Below, piece by piece: positions 1 to 5,303 of a DNA stretch of 5,542 nt. How positions within the stretch are numbered: the first letter of the stretch is position 1; every line of letters starts with the position of its first letter. This DNA comes from an uncultured Collinsella sp. (lineage in GTDB: Bacteria; Actinomycetota; Coriobacteriia; Coriobacteriales; Coriobacteriaceae): positions 1-5,542 of the forward strand of contig URUW01000131.1 in assembly GCA_900551205.1 (NCBI GenBank). The letters are read 5' to 3'. Below the pieces are notes generated by a model. It had not been told where the DNA came from. It did no database searches and worked only from the letters and a program-made list of their open reading frames with translations. Both the position numbers and the translations under genes were made by a program.

Positions 1-78
1 GGACTTCCGCTCGATTGGGACAGGCGGGCCTTCGAGGCCGAGCGCAAAATGGATTTTAAAAAACACCTTGCCAAATAG
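1..78 (+). CDS. C-terminal end of an unrecognised upstream gene (partial)
   Basis: An open frame enters from the left edge in frame 1 and stops at TAG (76-78), giving 25 visible residues that end in ...ERKMDFKKHLAK. The tail is charged and helical-looking (Arg/Lys/Glu rich), with no motif that identifies a family. It is convergent with the esterase gene on the other strand, whose stop lies about 106 bases downstream. Only the extreme C-terminus is visible, so no function can be assigned; it could also be a chance open frame, although a charged C-terminus followed by an intergenic hairpin fits a real gene end. Confidence 0.5.
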   Translation, partial: GLPLDWDRRAFEAERKMDFKKHLAK

Positions 79-90
79 GAGCGTCAGGGG

Positions 91-133
91 GCATGGGCAG
101 GCGCAGCGCGAAGCGCAAAGCGCCAGCCCATGC
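91..133. repeat. Intergenic inverted repeat between convergent genes
   Basis: Two 14-base arms, GCATGGGCAGGCGC (91-104) and GCGCCAGCCCATGC (120-133), are complementary except for one A/A mismatch, with a 15-base GCGC-rich loop. It lies between two convergent genes, where a bidirectional transcription stop would be expected. No T-run follows the hairpin on either strand, so it is not a classical Rho-independent terminator. It may help stabilise transcript 3' ends or be a dispersed palindrome. Confidence 0.45.
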
Positions 134-155
134 ATGCCCGAGGACGTTTGCAAGA

Positions 156-188
156 CTAAACCCCAGTCCCCGCGATGGGAGGGCTTAG
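156..188 (-). terminator. Weak candidate stem-loop at the end of the esterase gene
   Basis: On the minus strand the sequence from 188 down to 156 can fold into a stem starting at CTAAGCCCT, which includes the TAA stop codon, and closing at GGGGTTTAG. The nine outer pairs include two G-U pairs; a bulge follows, then three more G-C pairs. The downstream sequence is only TCTTG rather than a T-run, so the terminator call is weak. Its position directly at the stop codon is the main support. Confidence 0.3.
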
Positions 189-1522
189 CGGTCGACCCTG
201 GCCGACCACTCCCAGCAGCCCACCGGCTCGCCGTCGATGAGTACGTTGCCCCCGTCGAAGTCTTGATAACACAGGTCGTTGAACTGGTGGATCCACACGC
301 CGTGATTGAACGTCTTCTTGGGCGAGCCATCAGCCTCGCGGTACACGCCGGTCAGGTCCTCGACATGGCTAAAGTAGGTGAGGTGCACGTTGGCGCCGGC
401 ATCACGCAGGCGCGCCGTGAGCGGCAGCACCGTCAGCTGCGGGCACACGAGCTCGTCGCCCTTGGAGTGCGTAAACCACAGCGGCGTCTTGGCGAGTGCT
501 GCCACGTCCTCGTCCGTGGCGTTGTACCACGGTGCGCAGCAGGGAAGGCCCGCGGCGAAGAAATCGGGGTAGTCGGCGCACAGGCGCAGGGTCATAAAGC
601 CGCCGTTGGAAAGACCGGCGACCACGATGCGATCGGTATCGATGCGGTCGGCATGCTCGGCGACAAACTCGTCGATGAGCGCCTTGAGCACGGGAGAGTA
701 GATGCTCTGGTTGGAGCGACCGAGCTGCTCGACGCCGTTGTCCATCCAAAACGTGGGCGATTGCGGCACGAGCACCCAGGCAAAGCCGCCAAAGTAGCGC
801 TGGATCTGCTTTTGCGAGAGCGCTGTCACGCGGTTGCCGGTGTAGGCACGCGTCGCGCCCTCGCCCTGCGTGGCGCCCTTGCCCTCGCCGGCGCCGTGCA
901 GGTACACGACCAGCGGCGCCTTCTCGACGGCGGGGGTGTCCTCGGGCGCAAACGGGTTGAAGAGCGCGGAGTCGGCGGGCTCAAAGCTCGGCTCAAAATA
1001 GCCGTACTCGAGCGCGATGCCGTCGATGGGCGTCTGCTGCACGGCGTTATGCCAGCCCTTGAGCGCGGGGCAGATGTCGCCGCGGCTGCGGTCGAAGACG
1101 AGGCCCGCGGTGGGGTCATCGCCGTCTTCGCCCGGGAGTGCCACAAGCTGCGTCACGCGCAGGCTGTTCTCTATATAGCGCGAACCCAGCACGCCGCCTT
1201 CGATCTCTTTGGTAAGACGCACCTCGGGCGTCTCGAGCGCTACGTGTGTGCCCTTGGGCAGGCGCTGACCGTTCTCATCACAGGGGTAAGCGGCGAGCAC
1301 CGGCACGTAGCCCACAGAGGGTGCCGCGTGATCGGCTCCGTGCTCCTTGCGCATCAAGACCTCGCCGGCGCGCTCGTGGCGGGCACAGCAGATATTGAAC
1401 GTGTGCTCGTTCACGTCGTTGGCGCGCACAACGCACGGCAGGTCGAGCACCACTTTGTTGATCCAGGGGCCAAAATCGCCCAGCGTGGTGACGGTTGCGT
1501 AGGTACACGATTTGAGTTCCAT
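185..1522 (-). CDS. Cytoplasmic alpha/beta-hydrolase esterase (prolyl-oligopeptidase / EstA-like)
   Basis: The 445-residue protein shows the serine-hydrolase signature of the alpha/beta-hydrolase fold. The nucleophile elbow is GLSNGG at 303-308 (Ser305). The strand VVYLHGAG (205-212) provides the HG oxyanion-hole element. Asp356 in KGDELV is the likely acid, and His407 in FNHGVW the likely base. Residues 1-190 precede the hydrolase core and may form the Ig-like N-terminal domain seen in EstA-type esterases; this is inferred from layout only. There is no signal peptide or membrane segment, so it should act in the cytoplasm. The start is supported by AAAGGAG six bases before the ATG. It is divergent from the PTS permease and may share its control region. 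A role in deacylating imported glycosides or oligosaccharides is plausible; a peptidase activity cannot be excluded. Fold and catalytic class are secure, substrate unknown. Confidence 0.85.
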   Translation of the reverse strand: MELKSCTYATVTTLGDFGPWINKVVLDLPCVVRANDVNEHTFNICCARHERAGEVLMRKEHGADHAAPSVGYVPVLAAYPCDENGQRLPKGTHVALETPEVRLTKEIEGGVLGSRYIENSLRVTQLVALPGEDGDDPTAGLVFDRSRGDICPALKGWHNAVQQTPIDGIALEYGYFEPSFEPADSALFNPFAPEDTPAVEKAPLVVYLHGAGEGKGATQGEGATRAYTGNRVTALSQKQIQRYFGGFAWVLVPQSPTFWMDNGVEQLGRSNQSIYSPVLKALIDEFVAEHADRIDTDRIVVAGLSNGGFMTLRLCADYPDFFAAGLPCCAPWYNATDEDVAALAKTPLWFTHSKGDELVCPQLTVLPLTARLRDAGANVHLTYFSHVEDLTGVYREADGSPKKTFNHGVWIHQFNDLCYQDFDGGNVLIDGEPVGCWEWSARVDR

Positions 1523-1570
1523 GAGCTACTCCTTTGTGCCGCAAGTACTAAACAAGGGCGGCAATACAGA

Positions 1571-1584
1571 CTAAACATGTTTAG
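1571..1584. promoter_or_regulatory. Candidate operator, perfect 14-base palindrome
   Basis: CTAAACATGTTTAG is a perfect palindrome made of TAAACA and TGTTTA half-sites with no spacer. Its centre is about 55 bases upstream of the esterase ATG on the minus strand, a position compatible with overlapping the promoter or transcription start. Additional single half-sites lie at 1549-1554 (TAAACA) and 1584-1588 (GTTTA). The binding factor is unknown. Confidence 0.5.
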
Positions 1585-1653
1585 TTTAATGCAGAACTGT
1601 AGAATAAGCAGATGAACTCGGTAAACGGTAAAACTGAACATGCAATGAACTAC

Positions 1654-1667
1654 TAAACATATGTTTA
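1654..1667. promoter_or_regulatory. Candidate operator, TAAACATATGTTTA palindrome
   Basis: TAAACATATGTTTA is a perfect 14-base palindrome built from the same TAAACA/TGTTTA half-sites as the 1571 site, here with a two-base TA spacer. It lies about 140 bases upstream of the esterase start and about 340 upstream of the permease start. A further GTAAAC half-site is at 1621-1626. Confidence 0.5.
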
Positions 1668-1863
1668 CTATTAACTAGCAGGACTTTTGTTGATGAGCTA
1701 GCTCGTTACAAAGGTGTTTATCAAAATAAAAGCCCACGTAAATAGCCATATATCAATATCGGGTCAAATAGACGATCTTCTACCGTCTAAATACGCTTAC
1801 CCCCGATTTCCTACCGTTCACCGGACTCCAGACGGCAAAATCGCCACAAATCAGGCACTCCGT

Positions 1864-1905
1864 GTAAACTAAAGCCCGTAAACGTTCAGTAAACAAATTG
1901 TTTAC
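1864..1905. promoter_or_regulatory. Candidate operator cluster upstream of the PTS permease
   Basis: GTAAACAAATTGTTTAC (1889-1905) has perfect eight-base arms around a single central base and carries the TAAACA/TGTTTA half-sites with a three-base spacer. Two more GTAAAC copies in direct orientation lie at 1864-1869 and 1878-1883, so starts are separated by 14 and then 11 bases; the latter is one helical turn. The cluster ends about 100 bases before the permease ATG, a normal place for operator or activator sites. Confidence 0.5.
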
Positions 1906-1964
1906 CGCAACGTTAAAGCCCGGGCCGCCGTAAGGGGTTATAGCGGTTAGGGTCCATGCAAGTC

Positions 1965-1983
1965 GCGGCGTTAGGTACGCCGC
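1965..1983 (+). promoter_or_regulatory. 5' leader hairpin before the PTS permease
   Basis: GCGGCGT (1965-1971) and ACGCCGC (1977-1983) are perfectly complementary with a five-base loop TAGGT. The hairpin ends 22 bases before the ATG and about ten bases before the GAGGAGGGG ribosome binding site. No T-run follows, so it is not a terminator, and it does not resemble a BglG/LicT antiterminator target that I recognise. It could affect mRNA stability or translation. Confidence 0.4.
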
Positions 1984-2005
1984 ATAATTATTGAGGAGGG
2001 GTCCC

Positions 2006-3430
2006 ATGGCAGACAACAAGCAGATTGCCACCGAGGTCCTCGAGCTCGTGGGCGGTGCGGAGAATGTTGCCGTCGCCACCAACTGCATGACGCGCCTGCG
2101 TCTGACGCTCAAGGATAACAGCAAGGCCGACGTGGAGAAGATCAAGAAGGTCAAGGGTGTTCTGGGTTGCCAGTTCGCCGGCAGCCAGCTCCAGGTCATC
2201 ATCGGCCAGAACGTGCCCAAGGTGCTCGCCGAGTTCGTCGCCATGTCCGGCGTCAAGCAGGGTGCCGCGGGCGACGAGAACCTCGACGCTCCTAAGGAGA
2301 AGTTCGAGCTCAAGAACCTGCCCAACATCATCCTCGACTATCTGTCGGGCTCCATGACCCAGCTGATCCCGCTGCTCATGGCCGGCGGTCTGTTCCGCAC
2401 CATCGCCGCGGTCCTCGGTCCCACCATGCTCGGCGTTCTCTCCGATACCGATCCGACCTACACGTTCCTCTACACCACCCTGTACGAGGCCACGTTTACC
2501 TTTATCCCCATTTACCTGGGCTATGCCGCTGCTAAGAAGCTCGGCGCCTCTCCGGTTCTGGGCATGCTCCTCGGCGGTGCTCTCATGGCCCCGTCCGTCG
2601 TGAGTGTCGCGACTCAGGAGGGTGGCGGAATCATCTCCGTCTACGGCATCCAGATCGCCGCTGCCAACTACCAGCAGTCCGTCCTGCCGATCATCCTCTC
2701 GGTGCCGGTCCTGTACTTTGTCGAGAAGTTCTTTAAGAAGGTCATGCCCGACGTGCTGTCCACGGTCTTCACGCCGTTCTGCACCATGATCGTCACCATC
2801 CCCATCGCCTTCATCGTCCTTGCCCCGATCGGCAACGAGATCGGCAGCCTCATCGCCAACGCCCTCTTTGGTCTTGCTGACCTTGGCGGTATCGGTATCC
2901 TGATCGTCATGGCCATCCTCGGCGCCTTCTGGCAGCTCTTCGTGGTCTGCGGCATGCACATGCCCGTCATCCTGCTCGCTCAGGTTCAGATCATCGCTGC
3001 CGGCTACGATCCCTTCGTCTTCGTTTCCACCAACTGCGCTATGGCCGCTGTCTGGGGCTGCGCCTTCGGTGCCTTCCTCAAGATGAAGAACCCCGACGAG
3101 AAGGGTCTTGCCCTGGGTTACGTCATCTCCGCCATTGCCGGCGGCGTCACCGAGCCCGCGCTCTTCGGTATCCTCATGCGCTTCCGTCGCACCATGCTCG
3201 GCATGTTTATCGGCGGTGCCATCGGCGCTGTGTTCTCCGGCCTCATGGGTGTTACCTACTACCTGGCCGGCGGTGCCTCCAACTTCCTGGTCTTTACCAA
3301 CTACCTGCAGGGTGGCCAGATGAACACCGTCTGGGCTATCGTCGGTATGGCAATCTCCTTTGTCATCGCCGCTGCCGTCGTCTTTGCCACTGGCTTCTCC
3401 AAGGAGGAGCTCGCCGAGATGGAGGCCTAA
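2006..3430 (+). CDS. PTS sugar transporter subunit EIIBC (glucose/beta-glucoside/sucrose superfamily)
   Basis: The 474-residue membrane protein combines phosphotransfer and transport domains of a phosphoenolpyruvate-dependent sugar phosphotransferase system. Residues 1-85 are an EIIB domain with the phosphorylatable Cys27 in NCMTRLR, the standard CxTRLR site. Residues about 105-465 are the EIIC permease, with about ten hydrophobic segments. The conserved substrate-site motif reads GGVTEPALFG (379-388, Glu383), and GMHMP (316-320, His318) occupies the place of the family's conserved His loop. The B-then-C order is that of beta-glucoside, sucrose, trehalose and MurNAc permeases. No EIIA domain follows (the protein ends in SKEELAEMEA), so EIIA must be supplied in trans. 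ATG 2006 is chosen because GAGGAGGGG lies just upstream; an in-frame TTG at 1991 would sit on that site. Codon use is strongly biased, suggesting high expression. The sugar specificity is unknown. Confidence 0.93.
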   Translation: MADNKQIATEVLELVGGAENVAVATNCMTRLRLTLKDNSKADVEKIKKVKGVLGCQFAGSQLQVIIGQNVPKVLAEFVAMSGVKQGAAGDENLDAPKEKFELKNLPNIILDYLSGSMTQLIPLLMAGGLFRTIAAVLGPTMLGVLSDTDPTYTFLYTTLYEATFTFIPIYLGYAAAKKLGASPVLGMLLGGALMAPSVVSVATQEGGGIISVYGIQIAAANYQQSVLPIILSVPVLYFVEKFFKKVMPDVLSTVFTPFCTMIVTIPIAFIVLAPIGNEIGSLIANALFGLADLGGIGILIVMAILGAFWQLFVVCGMHMPVILLAQVQIIAAGYDPFVFVSTNCAMAAVWGCAFGAFLKMKNPDEKGLALGYVISAIAGGVTEPALFGILMRFRRTMLGMFIGGAIGAVFSGLMGVTYYLAGGASNFLVFTNYLQGGQMNTVWAIVGMAISFVIAAAVVFATGFSKEELAEMEA

Positions 3431-3470
3431 GGCCAAACCATTCGGACGCATACGACCTTACCTACACGAC

Positions 3471-3508
3471 AGGGCCCCGTCAGGCGCAAGCCCGGCGGGG
3501 CCCTTCTT
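3471..3508 (+). terminator. Rho-independent terminator after the PTS permease
   Basis: AGGGCCCCG (3471-3479) pairs perfectly with CGGGGCCCT (3496-3504). The stem continues inward through a U-G and a C-G pair, one A/C mismatch, and a GGC/GCC clamp capped by a GCAA tetraloop of the GNRA class. TTCTT follows directly. It lies 40 bases after the permease stop codon. This is a strong terminator and implies that the downstream hydrolase is transcribed by partial read-through or from its own promoter. Confidence 0.9.
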
Positions 3509-3640
3509 ACAAGGTAGACTGATTGGGGGCGCGTGGCGCCTGCTCGCCGGGGTTTGCTAAGCGCCAGGGACTTTCGCGCGGGGTTACCGCGAAAGAATCT
3601 GCCGGTTCGCAATTCCTTTATCAAACGAAAGGACATGCAG
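3509..3640 (+). promoter_or_regulatory. Structured leader upstream of the DUF4038 hydrolase
   Basis: The 132 bases between the terminator and the hydrolase start are rich in inverted repeats. GGCGC/GCGCC arms occur at 3528-3532 and 3536-3540, with another GCGCC at 3561-3565 that could pair instead. CTTTCGCG (3571-3578) and CGCGAAAG (3588-3595) form an eight-base perfect stem with a nine-base loop. No convincing -35/-10 promoter pair is visible, and no known riboswitch class is recognised. The ribosome binding site GAAAGGA is at 3627-3633. Confidence 0.4.
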
Positions 3641-4954
3641 ATGAGTTTGGGAAAGCTGACCGTCAACGGTCGCCAGGACGGCTTTTTGTGCGAGGGCAAA
3701 CCGTTCTTCTGGTTTGCCGATACGTGCTGGAGCGCTTTTACGAGCATCGCCGAGGACGACTGGGATTACTACCTGACCCGCCGTGCCGAGCAGGGCATGA
3801 ACGCACTGCAGATCAACACGCTGCCGCAGTGGGATCGCTGCTGCCCCGACCTGGGCATTTGGCCCTATGCCAGCGAGGACGGCGTGCACTTTGATTGGTC
3901 CCGTCCCAACCAGGCGTACTGGGATCGTGCCGCCGCCATGTGCCGTGCTGCCGTCGAGCACGGCATTCGTCCGGCGCTCGTGCTCATGTGGTGCAACTAC
4001 GTGCCCGGTACCTGGGGTGCCAAGATTGCCGAGCGTTGCGGTGCCGAGGTTATGCCGCGCGAGGAGGTCCGCGCCCACGTTGCCCGCGTCGTCGAGAACC
4101 TGGGCGAGTTCGACCCCGTCTATGTGGCGACGGGCGATACCGACTTTATCAGCGACGAGGCGATCGCCTATTACGAGGATGCCCTCGACGAAGTTGTCAA
4201 GCGCGCGCCCGAAGCGTTGCGCACCATGCATATCAACCGCGGCAACCGCACCATTCCGTTGCAGTACCTGGACCGCCTGGACTTCTACATGTTCCAGCCC
4301 GGCCACAACTACGAGGGCCAGCCCGAGGCCTGGCGCCTGCCGCAGGACTTTATCGCCAACTATCCCAAAAAGCCGATGGTCAACTCCGAGCCCTGTTACG
4401 AGCAGATGGGCGCCTCGCGCAATGTGTACTGGCGCTTCACCGCGCAGGACTGCCGCGCGAGCGTGTGGTCGTCGATCCTTGCTGGCGCCAGTGCAGGTGT
4501 GACCTATGGCGCGCACGGCGTTTGGAACTGGCAGACCAGCAAGAGCCAGGGCTCGGTGCTGGGCGAGGGCTTCGATATGCCGTTCCGCTGGCAGGAGTGC
4601 CTGCAGTTTGCGGGCGTTTGGGACTTTGGCGCGATCGAGCATGTGCTTGCCGGCCTGGGCGCTACGGCTGGCGATGACGCACTTGCCGTGGTTCCGGCGC
4701 AGGAGCTGCTCGATGACGCGCGCGAGGCCATTCGTGTGGCGCGCGTTGGCGATCGCGTCGTCACGTACCTGCCGCGTACCACGGCGCTCAAGTTCAAGCT
4801 CGACGGCGCGCGTGACTGGACGGCAACGGTCCTCGACATGGAAGGCAAGCGCATCGCCAAGCTGCCCGTCCGCGACAACGGTGACGGCACCGTACGCGTG
4901 GCTCAGCATCCCTTTGAGCACGACGCCCTGGTGATCCTGACCCCCGGGCGCTAA
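3641..4954 (+). CDS. DUF4038 / GH140-like glycoside hydrolase, cytoplasmic
   Basis: The 437-residue protein matches the DUF4038 family, related to GH140 apiosidases, with a (beta/alpha)8 barrel. Recognisable elements in order: PFFWFADTCW (21-30), the typical first-strand motif; ATGDTDF (163-169), a candidate acid/base region (Asp165 or Asp167); NSEPCYEQMG (248-257) with Glu250 as candidate nucleophile; and SILAGASAGVTYGAHGVWNW (278-297). Residues about 345-437 form a beta-rich C-terminal domain, like the putative collagen-binding domain often found at this position. No signal peptide is present, so it should act in the cytoplasm, unlike the many exported relatives. ATG 3641 is preferred over ATG 3635, which is only a base or so from GAAAGGA; 3641 has a seven-base spacing. 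It follows the PTS permease but sits behind a strong terminator. Likely substrate: an imported, possibly phosphorylated, glycoside; catalytic residues and substrate are inferred. Confidence 0.85.
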   Translation: MSLGKLTVNGRQDGFLCEGKPFFWFADTCWSAFTSIAEDDWDYYLTRRAEQGMNALQINTLPQWDRCCPDLGIWPYASEDGVHFDWSRPNQAYWDRAAAMCRAAVEHGIRPALVLMWCNYVPGTWGAKIAERCGAEVMPREEVRAHVARVVENLGEFDPVYVATGDTDFISDEAIAYYEDALDEVVKRAPEALRTMHINRGNRTIPLQYLDRLDFYMFQPGHNYEGQPEAWRLPQDFIANYPKKPMVNSEPCYEQMGASRNVYWRFTAQDCRASVWSSILAGASAGVTYGAHGVWNWQTSKSQGSVLGEGFDMPFRWQECLQFAGVWDFGAIEHVLAGLGATAGDDALAVVPAQELLDDAREAIRVARVGDRVVTYLPRTTALKFKLDGARDWTATVLDMEGKRIAKLPVRDNGDGTVRVAQHPFEHDALVILTPGR

Positions 4955-4981
4955 CGGCTCTTCTCCAACATTTACAACCCA

Positions 4982-5069
4982 GTCCCTTTCATTAGGGTGC
5001 GACGGAATGGTTCCTGTATGACAGCTTTAAGCTGCCAAGGGGAGCCGTTCCGTCGCACTCATTGGGGAC
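4982..5069. repeat. Long REP-like hairpin element
   Basis: GTGCGACGGAA (4997-5007) and TTCCGTCGCAC (5048-5058) are perfect 11-base arms. Eight more pairs, three of them wobble, extend the stem to 5015/5040, and an inner CAGCTT/AAGCTG repeat (5022-5027, 5029-5034) sits in the loop. Outer GTCCC (4982-4986) and GGGAC (5065-5069) could also pair. No T-run follows on either strand, so a simple terminator is unlikely. The layout suits a dispersed REP/MITE-like palindromic element lying just downstream of the DUF4038 gene; no transposase is present in the window. Confidence 0.6.
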
Positions 5070-5102
5070 GTACTTAAATGAGTAGTAATTAGGGACGTTC
5101 TT
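5061..5102. repeat. Imperfect direct repeats ATTRGGGACGTWCTT
   Basis: ATTGGGGACGTACTT (5061-5075) and ATTAGGGACGTTCTT (5088-5102) are identical at 13 of 15 positions, with starts 27 bases apart. The first overlaps the right end of the hairpin element and the second abuts the point where coding-like sequence begins. They could be terminal or internal repeats of the same mobile or dispersed element. Confidence 0.5.
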
Positions 5103-5192
5103 TGGGAGGGCGGTTTGCGTGGCGGTTATGTGACCCACGGTGAGACCTACGTCGACGATATGTTGCTTCGTCTGACCAAAGTAGAGGCGTAA
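5100..5192 (+). pseudogene. Remnant of a second glycoside hydrolase (DUF5060/DUF5605-like)
   Basis: Reading the plus strand from 5100 gives LWEGGLRGGYVTHGETYVDD followed by eleven more residues and a TAA at 5190-5192. The stretch W...RGGYVTHGETY resembles the conserved segment near the end of the catalytic barrel in DUF5060/DUF5605-type glycoside hydrolases, as I remember that family. There is no start codon or ribosome binding site, and the upstream side is cut off exactly at the repeat element. The family's expected continuation (a Trp-rich LWWSKGG segment) is not in frame; another frame (5171-5242) gives SDQSRG...RLRVRF, which loosely resembles the following region and suggests a frameshift. 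In-frame reading past the TAA continues open to TGA 5292-5294. Assignment is from memory of the motif and moderate only. Confidence 0.5.
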
Positions 5193-5303
5193 AACAGAGA
5201 GATAATCGGCTTCGGGTGCGATTTGCTGCACGACCATCATAAGGGCAGCCCTGTGGTGGTCGCGGCGATGCGCGTCCGGGGCTATGGCGCGTGAGGGGCG
5301 AAT

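Larger units (their letters stand above)
1523..2005. promoter_or_regulatory. Divergent control region of esterase and PTS permease genes
   Basis: This 483-base region is distinctly richer in A/T than the flanking genes and contains no convincing gene. It must hold promoters for both directions, but no -35/-10 pair with good matches and spacing stands out on either strand. At least nine copies of TAAAC/GTTTA occur, three arranged as inverted repeats (listed separately). Other small symmetries are the perfect palindrome GAGCTAGCTC (1695-1704) and TAGACG...CGTCTA arms (1769-1774 and 1784-1789, nine-base spacer). The concentration of one half-site on both sides suggests a shared local regulator, not encoded in this window unless it is the truncated ROK protein. 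Confidence 0.6.

Noticed and set aside
68..1615. A 515-codon plus-strand open frame across the esterase gene
   Set aside because: It is antisense to the esterase, whose minus-strand frame has a clear catalytic motif set and a good ribosome binding site. The plus-strand translation is low-complexity Arg/Ala/Val-rich with no recognisable domain, and begins at a non-ATG codon inside the preceding gene's end.
1523..2005. A CRISPR array or tandem repeat in the AT-rich intergenic region
   Set aside because: The TAAAC copies are short, irregularly spaced and in both orientations, which fits regulator sites, not an array.
1780..2331. A 183-codon minus-strand open frame over the intergenic region and permease start
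   Set aside because: It spans the operator cluster and the antisense of the EIIB coding region, and shows no domain or ribosome binding site.
1988..3451. A 487-codon minus-strand open frame across the PTS permease
   Set aside because: The translation is Gly/Asp/His/Glu-rich, the typical mirror image of a codon-biased GC-rich membrane protein gene. The plus frame carries all EIIBC motifs.
3533..3640. N-terminal extension of the DUF4038 protein from an upstream start
   Set aside because: The added residues are basic, unlike the family, and fall in the leader hairpins. GAAAGGA with correct spacing supports ATG 3641.
3584..4921. A 445-codon minus-strand open frame across the DUF4038 gene
   Set aside because: It is antisense to a gene with clear family motifs, has no ribosome binding site, and shows no domain of its own.
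4982..5069. The long hairpin as a Rho-independent terminator of the DUF4038 gene
   Set aside because: No T-run follows on either strand, the stem is unusually long, and the flanking direct repeats fit a dispersed element better. It may still slow transcription.
4992..5240. An 82-residue minus-strand open frame over the hairpin and remnant
   Set aside because: It reads through the palindromic element and antisense to the hydrolase remnant, with no ribosome binding site and no recognisable motif.
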